This document shows, one piece after another, positions 7,443-15,412 of a stretch of DNA of 32,063 nucleotides (position 1 is the first letter of the stretch; every line of letters starts with the position of its first letter). Made by a program: the position numbers and the translations under genes. The notes beneath the pieces are model-generated. The model saw only the letters and a list, made by a program, of their open reading frames with translations. It ran no database searches and was not told the origin of the DNA. The stretch comes from Deltaproteobacteria bacterium. Its GTDB lineage: Bacteria; Desulfobacterota; Desulfobulbia; Desulfobulbales; JAJRZW01. Where the stretch lies: the NCBI GenBank assembly GCA_024275015.1, contig JAJRZW010000025.1, forward strand, positions 1 to 32,063. Reading direction: 5' to 3'.

Positions 7443-8162
7443 CTATGTAAGCCTGCCCCTGGCCGCCACCTCGCCGCTGGGGGCGACCACCACCTCCTCC
7501 ACCGGAATTTTCGCCCCGGAGGCATTGAGGGCCGCGGCGATTATTCCCCGAAGGTTGGCGCAGCAGGGAACATTCATCATAACCAGGGTCAGGCTCTTTA
7601 TCCCCGAGTGAGAAAAAATCTCTGTGAACTTACGCTCATAGCCCGGTTTGTCGTCAAACTTAGGGCAACCGATCATCACCACCCTACCGGCGACAAACTC
7701 GCGGTGAAAATCGGGATGGGCAATGGCGGTACAGTCGGCGGCCACCAAAAGATCAGCGCCTTTTAAAAAAGGGGCCTCAGAATTGACCAGACGAATCTGC
7801 ACCGGCCAGTGCGACAGGGACGAAGGCCCTTTACCAACCGTTGCCGGAGCCGCCGGGACCGGCTGCAGATCAAGGGGACGGGTCGAGGGACAGGCCGGGG
7901 CATGTGGCCCGACCTTATGCCGCTTGAGGTGTTCAGCCACCGCGACCTCGTCAAAATCGTCCGCCTCCCGCTCGACTATCTTCAAGGCGTCTTCCGGGCA
8001 GTCGCCAAGACAGGCGCCGAGACCATCACAGAATTTATCGGCAATCACCTTTGCCTTGCCGTCAATAACTACCAGTGCCCCTTCGGCGCAGGCAACGATG
8101 CACTGGCCGCAGCCGGTGCATTTTTCTTCGTCAATCTCGATGATCCTGCGTCTTATTTTCAT
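7443..8162 (-). CDS. 4Fe-4S dicluster-type ferredoxin protein of the hcp cluster
   Basis: A 239-residue cytosolic iron-sulfur protein. The N-terminus holds two ferredoxin-like cluster motifs. The first is complete (C15, C18, C21, C25). The second reads C45-DG-L48-GA-C51-x3-C55-P, with leucine where the second cysteine normally stands. The remaining 180 residues form a separate domain with further cysteines (AADCTAIAHP, IGCPKFDD, NVPCCANL). It probably transfers electrons to the hybrid cluster protein encoded upstream in the same direction; this is inferred from context. I chose the ATG at 8162 because everything upstream in this frame is repeat copy 5. The ribosome-binding site is weak (AGGGA). 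Confidence 0.85.
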   Translation of the reverse strand: MKIRRRIIEIDEEKCTGCGQCIVACAEGALVVIDGKAKVIADKFCDGLGACLGDCPEDALKIVEREADDFDEVAVAEHLKRHKVGPHAPACPSTRPLDLQPVPAAPATVGKGPSSLSHWPVQIRLVNSEAPFLKGADLLVAADCTAIAHPDFHREFVAGRVVMIGCPKFDDKPGYERKFTEIFSHSGIKSLTLVMMNVPCCANLRGIIAAALNASGAKIPVEEVVVAPSGEVAARGRLT

Positions 8163-8174
8163 TTTCCCTGTCCT

Positions 8175-8329
8175 TATCAGCCCGTTGAAAAACGGGCTGA
8201 TCGCGGCGCACGGACACGCCGCCGAGTTTGCCGGGTTGAAAAACCCGGTGGAATCGAGAGGTTGAATGAAACTTGTTTTATTCAACCGGCGGTTGAAAAA
8301 GCCAGGACGGTTTTTTCAACAATCTGTTA
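8175..8329 (+). repeat. Family 1 repeat, copy 5 (full length)
   Basis: Lies between the ferredoxin gene and the HD-domain gene, both on the minus strand. It has CAGCCCGTT/AACGGGCTG as the first hairpin and GGTTGAAT/ATTCAACC as the fourth. Other copies have GGTTGGAT/ATCCAACC there, so the change is paired. Its terminal CTGTTA directly abuts the HD-protein stop codon (8330-8332). A transcript of the hcp operon would carry this folded element between two cistrons. Confidence 0.9.
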
Positions 8330-9085
8330 TCAGTTTTCACCCAGCCATATCTTCTCCGCCACCACAGCCCCGGCCCGGGTAAGAAAGCTCTTTGTCACCA
8401 TGTCATTAAGCCTTGTCGCCTCGAATTTGCCCTCTGCCCTTGCTTCCTCGACGTTCTGGATCAGGTCGGCGTCGTAGAGGACGCGGAAGTTTATTGAATC
8501 ATCTCCCCGGGGGGTATGGTGATGGCCGATGATATCGCAGACCTCGTCGACAATGCCGGGGTTGGCATCCAGCTCCAAAAGGATACTCCGAGCCACCGGC
8601 GGCCCTTCCTGGTGCTGATATTTTGCCGCCGAAGAATTGAACTTACGCTCCGCCTCCCTGATGCCGATATCGTGAAGATATCCGCAGATGGCGGCCACCG
8701 CCGGATTATATCCCTCGTCCTCACCAGTATCGGTGAGTCTCCTGCCTATCTCGCCGATATAACGACTGACCTTGGTCGCGTGACCGATACGGCGGAAATC
8801 ATCGGCAAAATACTTCTTCATCGCCACCGCCACCCGGTCAACCAGAAGTTCCTGACGGCCGGCGATAAGCCCTGGCGGAAGTTCGCCGAGACATTGCTCG
8901 GCATAGGGGCAATAGGCGGCGCAGCCGAAATCGGTGCGCGGGTTAAGGAGCTTCTTCGCGCACCCCGGACATTTACGGGTGGCGTCATCCTTGAAAAATT
9001 CCACCTCGGTGCCGCAATGGGGACACGGGGCCTCAAATACCGCCTCTCCGTCCCAGTAACGACTGTCCTGACCCGGACATTTCAT
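8330..9085 (-). CDS. HD-domain protein with N-terminal zinc-finger-like region
   Basis: A 251-residue cytosolic protein in two parts. The first 70 residues are cysteine-rich: CPHC (21-24) with CPGC (39-42) looks like a zinc ribbon, and C55, C59 and C65 follow. The rest is an HD-type metal-dependent phosphohydrolase fold with H102, H138-D139 (GYLHDIGI), HHH in IIGHHHTPRG and a later acidic motif (LYDADLIQN). The substrate is unknown. It starts at ATG 9085 with AGGAGG six bases upstream. It lies between hcp and the ferredoxin, all on the minus strand, with repeats in both spacers. A role in nitrosative stress is plausible from context only. Confidence 0.85.
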   Translation of the reverse strand: MKCPGQDSRYWDGEAVFEAPCPHCGTEVEFFKDDATRKCPGCAKKLLNPRTDFGCAAYCPYAEQCLGELPPGLIAGRQELLVDRVAVAMKKYFADDFRRIGHATKVSRYIGEIGRRLTDTGEDEGYNPAVAAICGYLHDIGIREAERKFNSSAAKYQHQEGPPVARSILLELDANPGIVDEVCDIIGHHHTPRGDDSINFRVLYDADLIQNVEEARAEGKFEATRLNDMVTKSFLTRAGAVVAEKIWLGEN

Positions 9086-9173
9086 CTTTTTCCTCCTGCG
9101 TTCAAGGAGACCGGCGCCATGCCCGGCGCCGGTTCCTTTATCAAACCGTTTTTAACGGCCTGTCATACCGCGT

Positions 9174-9271
9174 TAACAGCCCGTTGAAAAACGGGCTGGT
9201 CGCGGCTGATATCCGCGCCGCCGATTTTGCCGGGTTGAAAAAGCCAGGACGGCTTTTTCAACCCTCTGTTA
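9174..9271 (+). repeat. Family 1 repeat, copy 6 (internal deletion)
   Basis: Both ends are intact (TAACAG at 9174-9179, CTGTTA at 9266-9271) but the interior is short. The sequence passes from the GCCGGGTTGAAAAA of the third hairpin straight to the AGCC of the fifth. This is what a deletion between the two direct GGTTGAAAAA repeats of a full copy would give. The last three bases form the TAA stop of hcp. A small remnant resembling another terminus lies at about 9140-9165. Confidence 0.9.
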
Positions 9272-10894
9272 ACCGAGAATCGCCTTCAGATCCTCTTCAG
9301 GCGTGGTTATCGGCTTGACCGCGAACTTATCCACCAGAACTCCGAGTACCGCCGGGGTAATAAAGGCGGGCAGGGTCGGTCCGAGGCGGATGTCCTTGAT
9401 GCCAAGATAAAACAGGGTCAGAAGGATCGCCACCGCTTTCTGCTCATACCAGGAAAGGATCATGGACAACGGCAGGTCGTTCACCCCGCAGTCAAAGGCC
9501 TCGGCCAGGGCGGAAGCGATCTTGATCGCCGAGTAGGCGTCATTGCACTGACCCACGTCAAGCAGCCGCGGAATCCCGCCGATCTCGCCGAGGTCCTGGT
9601 CAAAGAAACGGAATTTACCGCAGGCAAGGGTAAGAACCATACAGTCTTTCGGCACCTTTTCGACAAACTCGGTGTAATAATTACGCCCCGGCTTGGCCCC
9701 GTCGCAGCCGGCAACAAGAAAGAAATGACGAATGGCCTTTTCCCTTACCGCGGCGATGACCTTGTCGGCGACCCCGAGGACAGTGTTGCGGGCGAAACCG
9801 ACCAGGACCTGGCCCTTATCGCTATCCTCGATGAACCCGGGCATTTCCAAAGCTCTGGCAATCACCGGCGAAAAATCCTTGTCATCACCGATGTGAACGA
9901 CCCCGGGCCAGGCGACCAGGCCGGTGGTGAAAATCCGGTCTTTATAGTCGTCAAGCGGCTTCTGGATACAGTTGGTGGTCATGACAATGGCGCCGGGGAA
10001 TTCAGGGAATTCCTTGGCCTGATTCTGCCAGGCGGTGCCGTAATGTCCGTGGAAATGGCTATACCTCTTCAGTTCCGGATACCCATGGGTCGGCAGCATC
10101 TCGCCATGGGTGTAGATATTGATCCCTTTACCCTCGCTCTGCCTGAGGATCAGCTCAAGGTCTTTCAGGTCATGCCCGGAAACCAGGATCGCCTTACCGG
10201 CCTTTGCTCCAAGCGGCACCGGGGTCGGCACCGGATGGCCGTAGACGCCGGTGTTGCCGGCATCCAGCAACTCCATGGCCCGAAGGTTGACCTCACCGCA
10301 TTTCATCACCAACCCGAGGGCGGTGTCAAGGTCCATGTCGGCGACCGGAACCGCGGCCAGGGCCTCAAGGATAAAGGCGTAAACCGCCGGGTCTTCCTGC
10401 CCGAGGATAGCGGCGTGGTCGGCATATGCGGCAACTCCCTTGAGTCCGTAAACCAGAACCTGCTTTAAAGAACGGATATCCTCGTTCACGGCCGGGATGG
10501 TGTCCACCGCCTGGACCTTGCCCTGCGCGGCCATTGCCGCCACCGTATCACCAAGGGCAAAGGTAGCGGCATCCGGAAGGGCGGCACGGGCCGCGTCAGT
10601 CAAGGCAGCCACTGACTCGTCACGCATGGCCGCGCTTTTTTTAATCAACGCCACCAGCCGTTCAGGATCAAAATCGACATTGGTCAGGGTTGAAAAGACC
10701 CCCTTGGCGACAAAACGTCCCAGATCATTGGCCGGGGCATCACCCCGGCCGGCGGCGATCTCCGCCGCGCTCAAACCCTCGAGGACATAGACAAGGAGGT
10801 TCTGCAGGTGCGCCACCTCCTTGCTCTTGCCGCAGACCCCGACAGTGGTGCATCCGGTACCCTTTGCCGCCTGTTCACATTGATTACAGAACAT
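9269..10894 (-). CDS. hcp: Hybrid cluster protein (hydroxylamine reductase), class I
   Basis: Hcp detoxifies nitric oxide or hydroxylamine in anaerobes. The 541-residue product carries the N-terminal cluster motif C3-x2-C6-x8-C15-x5-C21, the compact spacing of class I enzymes from strict anaerobes. All hybrid-cluster ligand regions are visible: GHDLKDLE, THGEMLPTHGY, TTNCIQKP, VAGCDGAKPG, LACGKFRFFD, GQCNDAYS and SWYEQKA. The length is close to the usual 540-555. The ATG at 10894 has GGAGGT five bases upstream. It is the first gene of a minus-strand group with an HD protein and a ferredoxin. The upstream region holds a short TTAATCATTAA palindrome and a family 2 element. No convincing HcpR site was seen. 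Its stop codon is formed by repeat copy 6. Confidence 0.96.
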   Translation of the reverse strand: MFCNQCEQAAKGTGCTTVGVCGKSKEVAHLQNLLVYVLEGLSAAEIAAGRGDAPANDLGRFVAKGVFSTLTNVDFDPERLVALIKKSAAMRDESVAALTDAARAALPDAATFALGDTVAAMAAQGKVQAVDTIPAVNEDIRSLKQVLVYGLKGVAAYADHAAILGQEDPAVYAFILEALAAVPVADMDLDTALGLVMKCGEVNLRAMELLDAGNTGVYGHPVPTPVPLGAKAGKAILVSGHDLKDLELILRQSEGKGINIYTHGEMLPTHGYPELKRYSHFHGHYGTAWQNQAKEFPEFPGAIVMTTNCIQKPLDDYKDRIFTTGLVAWPGVVHIGDDKDFSPVIARALEMPGFIEDSDKGQVLVGFARNTVLGVADKVIAAVREKAIRHFFLVAGCDGAKPGRNYYTEFVEKVPKDCMVLTLACGKFRFFDQDLGEIGGIPRLLDVGQCNDAYSAIKIASALAEAFDCGVNDLPLSMILSWYEQKAVAILLTLFYLGIKDIRLGPTLPAFITPAVLGVLVDKFAVKPITTPEEDLKAILG

Positions 10895-10946
10895 CTCATA
10901 CCTCCGGTAGAATGGAATAAAATAACAATGCTTTAATGATTAAGGC

Positions 10947-11013
10947 TGTCTTGAAAAACGAGGATTTTGCTCATGACGCCGGGATCGGGCGAAAAAACCA
11001 TTTTCCAAGACAC
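10947..11013. repeat. Family 2 palindromic repeat, compact copy
   Basis: The ends are TGTCTTGAAAAA and TTTTCCAAGACA, inverted copies of each other, with a TTTTGC..GCgAAAA inner stem, so the whole 67 bp can fold as one hairpin. It lies upstream of hcp and three bases before family 1 copy 7. The two families are thus side by side in the 732-bp gap between hcp and the Sel1 gene. Confidence 0.75.
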
Positions 11014-11016
11014 CCT

Positions 11017-11137
11017 TAACAGAGCGTTGACCAAAACAAGTTCCGGCCAAACTCTCGATTTCACCGATTTTTTCAACCCGGCAAAATCGGCGGCGTGGAC
11101 ATCCGCCGCATACAGTCCGTTTTTCAACGGAATGTTA
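11017..11137 (-). repeat. Family 1 repeat, copy 7 (short form)
   Basis: Reverse orientation, from TAACAG at 11017-11022 to ATGTTA at 11132-11137. It lacks the GTTGAAAAAGCC hairpin, like copies 4 and 13, and starts directly with the GTTGACC arm. One base change spoils the last stem (AACGGAATG instead of AACGGACTG). Confidence 0.9.
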
Positions 11138-11308
11138 AATTTTTACCCATAATAGCCCCGGCGAACGATCTTTCCCTTGACCTGAATCAATAACCTTCAT
11201 GAAAAAACAATTCCGCCTGGGAAATGGGGCTTTTTTTGACAGCCGCTTGTGTTAGAATCAGCTGACAACAACAGGCCATTTCCAACGGACTGATAAAAAT
11301 ACTCAGGT

Positions 11309-11473
11309 ATGATGGTGGAAAAAATCAAACAACCAATCAAGGAGCAAATGCTCCCTGAAGCCCTTACATACCGTGACATTATAGCACGGAGGCGGGGTTT
11401 ATTGAGTGCTATCGTCCAGGACGCCACGACGAAACAGACCGATTTTCCACCACCATCTTTACCAGCCCGTTGA
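11309..11473 (+). other. Short open frame inside an inverted-repeat segment, doubtful gene
   Basis: An ATG at 11309 or 11312 opens a frame of about 54 codons whose TGA lies in the first bases of repeat copy 8. The predicted peptide is charged and helical, with no recognised motif. The same segment is bounded by GATGGTGGAAAA (about 11311) and TTTTCCACCACCATC (about 11443-11457), which are inverted copies. It could be a small gene, a decayed one, or another palindromic element. The upstream stretch 11138-11308 shows no gene; it contains a lone TTGACA and a terminus-like fragment, TCCAACGGACTGAT. Confidence 0.25.
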
Positions 11474-11612
11474 AAAAGGGCTGGTTGCGGCTGATGTCCG
11501 CGCCGCCGATTTCACCGGTTTAAAAAATTCGGTAAAATCGAGAGGTTAGATGAAACTTGTTTTATCCAACCGTGGTTGGAAAAGACAGGACGGCTTTTTC
11601 AACACTCTGTTC
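11459..11612 (+). repeat. Family 1 repeat, copy 8 (full length, diverged)
   Basis: Reference orientation, upstream of the Sel1 gene, ending 14 bp before its ATG. The first hairpin is CAGCCC/GGGCTG. The fourth and fifth stems have several mismatches (GGTTAGAT with ATCCAACC; TTGGAAAAGAC with GGCTTTTTCAA), so this copy appears older than copies 9 and 11. The terminal motif reads CTGTTC. Confidence 0.85.
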
Positions 11613-11626
11613 AGGATCCAAAGGAG

Positions 11627-13843
11627 ATGAAAAAAAGTTCCACAAAGATAGCGCCGGTCTTTATCAGACCGTTGAAAAAGCCGTCCATGGCTTTTTCAAC
11701 TCCGGTTGACCAAAACAAGTTCCGGCCAACCTCTCGATTTCACCGGGGTTTTCAACCCGGCAAAATCGGCGACGCATCCATGCGACGCACACGGTTTATT
11801 TTTCAACGGCTTGTTATCCCGGTGATAATCACCGTCTTTCTTACCGCCCTGGCTGGCGCCGGGGCCGCGGCCCCGGATAATTTAAAGGCCCTGGAAGAAT
11901 CGGCCCGTTCCGGCAACGCCGCGGCCCAGTTTAAATTGGGCCAACGCCTTCTTGAACAGAATAAAGAGGCCAGGGCGATCGACTGGTTCCAGAAGGCGGC
12001 GGGGCATGGCCATGTTGAAGCCCGGTATAAATTCGCCACCGCCCTGGCCAACGGCAACCCCGAGGCCATGTTCCTCATGGGCCTGATGTATAAAGACGGC
12101 AATGGGGTAGATAAAGACCGCGCCCTGGCGATAGACTGGCTCAAAAAAGCGGCAACGGCGGGACACGAAAAGGCGGCCCGCGTCCTTGCCCGCCAATGGG
12201 GAATAAATGTCGAGGTAAAAAGAAAGGCGCCGACAGCGACACAAGAGAAAAAAACTGCCACCCCGGACGGGAAAAAAGACCTCAGGCGAATAAAAAAAAG
12301 GGCCTTTGCCGGTGACCCCCAGGCCCAGTTCGCCCTTGCCGAACGCTACCGCACCGGCGACGGGATTGAAAAAAACGAGGCCATGGCGCTCAAGTGGTAC
12401 CAGAGGGCGGCGCGCCAGGGACAGGTTGACGCGCAGTCTATTTTTGCCACCGCCCTGAAGAAACAAAACCCCGAGGCCCTGTTCCTCATGGGCCTGATGT
12501 ACCGAACCGGGGACGGGGTGATCCGGAACATCCCCCTGGCGATAAAATGGCTCGAAAAAGCCGCCGCCAAAGGACACGCCGGGTCACAGTACACCTTGGG
12601 AAGCATGTACGAAAACGGCGACGGGGTGACAAAAGACATAACCAGAGCGAAAAAATGGCTGCGGCTGGCGGCGGACCAGGGACACCCGGAGGCAAAAGAT
12701 GCCCTGACCATCATTGACGCCGAAAACGGTGACGCCGATATCGCCTGCCGTCTGGCACGGAAATACGCCGCCGCCGGAGATACGACCAAGGCCTTTGCCT
12801 GGTATCTCAAGGCGGCGAAAAAAGGCAAGATCACAGCGATAATCAAGGTCGCGGAATCCCTTGCCCACGGCACCGGAACCCGGAAATCACTGGCGAAAGC
12901 GGCCCGGTGGTATCGCCGGGCCGCGGAAAAAGATGACAGGGAAGGACAGTACCGCCTGGCCCTGGCCCTGATCTCCGGCCGTGGGGTGAAAAAGTCCCTT
13001 CCCCGGGCTGTTGTCTGGCTGAAAAAGGCCGTTGCGGGTAATTATCTCCCGGCCCGCTTAAAACTGGGAATGATGTACCACGACGGCCTCGGGGTTAAAC
13101 AGGATTTTACCGAGGCCCTGCGACTTTTGCGGCCGGTGGCTGCGGCCGGTAATCCCCGGGCCGCCGTTACCATCGCCGGGCTATACGCCGACGGCCTCGG
13201 AACCGCCGTTAACCATAAAAAGGCCCGGACATGGTACACCAGGGCGGCAGTGGCCGGAGAAACGGAAGCATACTACCGCTACGGCCGCTACCTCCGTCTC
13301 GGAATCGGCGGCGGGAAAGACTTTAAAGGCGCGGTCAGATGGTATAGCCGGGCCGCCGCGGCCGGAGACGCCAATGCCGGTTTCGAACTTGGCCTAATGT
13401 ACGCCCGGGGCCAGGGGGTAAGAGCTTCCGCGGCCGAGGCGGTAAAACTGTTTACCCAGGCCGCGAAAAACGGCAACACCGCGGCCCGGTATTATCTCGG
13501 CCTTGCCTGTGAAAACGGCGACGGCACCAGGCGGAACCTTGTCCGGGCCAGAAGCCTTTACGCCCGGGCCGCGAAAAGAGGCCATACCAGTGCCGCCTTT
13601 CGCCTGGGCCTGCTTTCCCTGATCGGCAGAGGACAACTACAGGATCTCGCCGCCGCCCTTGCCTATCTGCAAAAGGCCGCCGTCGGGGGAGAAACAATGG
13701 CTGCCTTCTTCCTCGGCTATATGTACGAGACCGGGACCGGGGTTGAAAAAGACATGAAAAAAGCCCGGGAATATTACTCCCGGGCCGCGAAAGGGGAAAA
13801 TCTTTATGGCATTGACGCCATAAATGCGCTGATCAATCGGTAA
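11627..13843 (+). CDS. Exported Sel1-repeat (TPR-like) protein with a repeat inside its signal peptide
   Basis: A protein of 738 residues built almost wholly of Sel1-like repeats of about 36 residues (patterns such as AMFLMGLMYKDGNGVDKDRALAIDWLKKAA), roughly fifteen units, a scaffold for protein-protein contacts. The frame starts at ATG 11627 right after AAGGAG and reads MKKSSTKIAPVFI, then 51 residues encoded by repeat copy 9, then PVIITVFLTALAGAGAAA. Deleting the 153-bp insertion joins these into a typical Sec signal peptide, so the protein was and perhaps still is exported. Translation might now begin at the in-frame ATG 11780, giving MRRTRFIFQRLVIPVIITV. It is convergent with the coiled-coil gene and overlaps it by 11 bp. 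Its partner is unknown. Confidence 0.88.
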   Translation: MKKSSTKIAPVFIRPLKKPSMAFSTPVDQNKFRPTSRFHRGFQPGKIGDASMRRTRFIFQRLVIPVIITVFLTALAGAGAAAPDNLKALEESARSGNAAAQFKLGQRLLEQNKEARAIDWFQKAAGHGHVEARYKFATALANGNPEAMFLMGLMYKDGNGVDKDRALAIDWLKKAATAGHEKAARVLARQWGINVEVKRKAPTATQEKKTATPDGKKDLRRIKKRAFAGDPQAQFALAERYRTGDGIEKNEAMALKWYQRAARQGQVDAQSIFATALKKQNPEALFLMGLMYRTGDGVIRNIPLAIKWLEKAAAKGHAGSQYTLGSMYENGDGVTKDITRAKKWLRLAADQGHPEAKDALTIIDAENGDADIACRLARKYAAAGDTTKAFAWYLKAAKKGKITAIIKVAESLAHGTGTRKSLAKAARWYRRAAEKDDREGQYRLALALISGRGVKKSLPRAVVWLKKAVAGNYLPARLKLGMMYHDGLGVKQDFTEALRLLRPVAAAGNPRAAVTIAGLYADGLGTAVNHKKARTWYTRAAVAGETEAYYRYGRYLRLGIGGGKDFKGAVRWYSRAAAAGDANAGFELGLMYARGQGVRASAAEAVKLFTQAAKNGNTAARYYLGLACENGDGTRRNLVRARSLYARAAKRGHTSAAFRLGLLSLIGRGQLQDLAAALAYLQKAAVGGETMAAFFLGYMYETGTGVEKDMKKAREYYSRAAKGENLYGIDAINALINR
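11663..11817 (-). repeat. Family 1 repeat, copy 9, inserted in frame in a gene
   Basis: A full-length reverse-orientation copy within the Sel1 coding region. The flanks TTATC at 11661-11665 and TTATC at 11814-11818 look like a short target duplication (TA-type) plus terminal bases. The insertion length is 153 bp, a multiple of three, and the copy has no stop codon in this frame. Removing one flank and the element restores VFI-PVIITV in frame. This is the clearest evidence that family 1 has moved as a unit. Confidence 0.93.
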
Positions 13844-14363
13844 AGACGTGGTCGGTCACCTTGTGACGGACGCGAAAAAATTCATGCCGGGCGCTGCGAT
13901 TCTCACCGGTATAGCTGATCGTAACCGAACCGGATTTCATCGCCCGGATCTTTTTCTTAAGGCCCAGGTTCCTTTTCTTCAGGGCCGCCATCCGCTTATT
14001 ACCTCCAGTGGCAACAGCTGCTTTTTTCCGCAGGGTGGCGTTCTCTTCCTCAAGGGCGCTCAATCGTTGCTGCGCCTCGGCAAGGGCCGCGCCTTTACGC
14101 GACGACTCCCGCAGCTGCTTTTGCATCCGGGCGTTCTCTTCCGAAATGGCTTTGGAACGGGCGATTTCCGCCGCTGATTCCACATTCCCGCTCCGCTCCC
14201 GAAGCTCTTTCTTCAGCAGAGTATTCTCCTTTTCCAGGGAATAAAGACGGGTCCGGAGCTGACGCCACTTGTCCACCGGGACCTTCATCTTCATCTCTCC
14301 CGCGCCTGCCGGAACGGCAAGCAACGAAAGAACCGCCGTTATCAGGATTATTCTTTTCACCAT
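13833..14363 (-). CDS. Exported coiled-coil protein of unknown function
   Basis: A 176-residue precursor with a signal peptide (MVKRIILITAVLSLLAVPAGAG). Most of the mature protein, about residues 30-140, is a predicted coiled coil rich in Glu, Lys, Arg and Leu heptads (LRTRLYSLEKENTLLKKELRE, then LSALEEENATLRKK). A short beta-like tail ends VTISYTGENRSARHEFFRVRHKV. I do not recognise a family. I chose the ATG at 14363, just after GGAGGAT, because it starts the signal peptide; the upstream frame is repeat sequence. It converges on and overlaps the Sel1 gene by 11 bp. Its position suggests, without proof, an envelope role alongside that protein. Confidence 0.75.
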   Translation of the reverse strand: MVKRIILITAVLSLLAVPAGAGEMKMKVPVDKWRQLRTRLYSLEKENTLLKKELRERSGNVESAAEIARSKAISEENARMQKQLRESSRKGAALAEAQQRLSALEEENATLRKKAAVATGGNKRMAALKKRNLGLKKKIRAMKSGSVTISYTGENRSARHEFFRVRHKVTDHVFTD

Positions 14364-14374
14364 ATCCTCCCGGG

Positions 14375-14488
14375 TATCTTGAAAAATCAGAACTTTCGTC
14401 CAACCTCTCGATTTCACCGGATTTTTTCAACCCGGTGAAATCGGTGACGCCACGCGCCGCGTACGGCCCGTTTTTCAACAAACTGCTA
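14375..14488 (-). repeat. Chimeric repeat: family 2 end joined to family 1, copy 10
   Basis: Positions 14375-14398 are a family 2 end (TATCTTGAAAAATCAG, then a TTTCG fragment). From CCAACCTCTCG onward the sequence is a reverse-orientation family 1 copy with a good CACCGG/CCGGTG-type central hairpin. The outer family 1 hairpins are missing. It ends in CTGCTA, and the final three bases are the TAG stop of the binding-protein gene. Confidence 0.85.
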
Positions 14489-15412
14489 TTTTACCACCCT
14501 GGCGCTGCCGAGCAGTTCAAAGGGGATGCTCAGGCCAAGCCTCTTTGCCTCGCTGATATTGATCGCGGTCTCGGCAGCAACCGTTGTGACCGGTTTTATG
14601 TCCATGGTTCTGCCGCCGTCAAGGATCCGGGCCACCATCGCCGCCGCCTTCTTCCCCTGGATCACCGGATCGGCATAACTGGAGATCAATATCCCCTGTT
14701 AGCAGGTAAGACCAAGGACAGCCGCGGTGGCAACCTTCTGCGTCCGGGCCTGGGCCACAATCATTTTAATACCTTCCCGGGTGTTGATATTGGCGGCCGA
14801 GGTCAGAAGGGCGGCGTCATAGCCCGAGAGATTTATCTTGTCAAGATCGTGGGTCTCAATCGCTGTTACCGTGGCCCCGGCCGCCCCGGCCAGCCCCGTT
14901 GCCGCCTTCATCTGCCGGGAACTGTCCCGTTCCTCGTGGGAGAATAGAATAGCCAGCCTGGTAAAATGTGATATCTTTTTCAGATTGGCCAGCAACCCGG
15001 CAAAGTCGGGATCAAACGCGACCCCGGTCACGTTGCCGCCAAGCCCGCATCCTTTGGGATCGTAAGCGGCGCAGTAGACCATGGGAATGGCCTCGGCCTC
15101 GGAGCTGACCGCCAGCGCGGTCGAGGTGCCATAGGCGACAATGACCTCGGATTCCAGTACCACCAGTTTACGGGTCGCGTTTTTCCAGGCCATCCACGCC
15201 GGCTCCGGGCGTTGAAAAAGGATGTCGGCATCGACCCCCAATTCGCCTAACTCGGAGACCATAGCCTTGTGCAGGGCCTGATAATAGGGAATATCCCGCC
15301 CCGGCATCAGGACTCCAACGGTGGCGCCCCGGCTGAGCGCCGGGGCGATGATGAATAAAAGCCCGAGCAGAAACGACAGGCATGTCCTGGAAGATACCGT
15401 TCCCCGAATCAT
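14486..15412 (-). pseudogene. ABC-type substrate-binding protein (COG2984 / ABC_sub_bind), one in-frame stop
   Basis: A periplasmic binding protein of the ABC_sub_bind family, 308 codons with a signal peptide (about residues 1-30, FLLGLLFIIAPALSRGA). The fold is recognisable from VGVLMPGRDIPYYQALHKAM at the start to the C-terminal YADPVIQGKKAA..INISEAKRLGLSIP. Codon 238 (14699-14701) is TAA, between AAVLGLTC and QGILISSYADP; the frame is otherwise open and family-like on both sides. It overlaps the barrel gene by ATGA. No permease or ATPase genes follow, so it would be an orphan binding protein in a cytochrome operon. The terminal TAG lies in repeat copy 10. It may be inactivated or read through. 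Confidence 0.8.

Noticed and set aside
9725-10468. Open frame of about 250 codons antisense to hcp (similar cases at 16567-17196 and 17484-18317)
   Set aside because: These are shadows of hcp, the barrel gene and the decahaem gene, whose own motifs are unambiguous.
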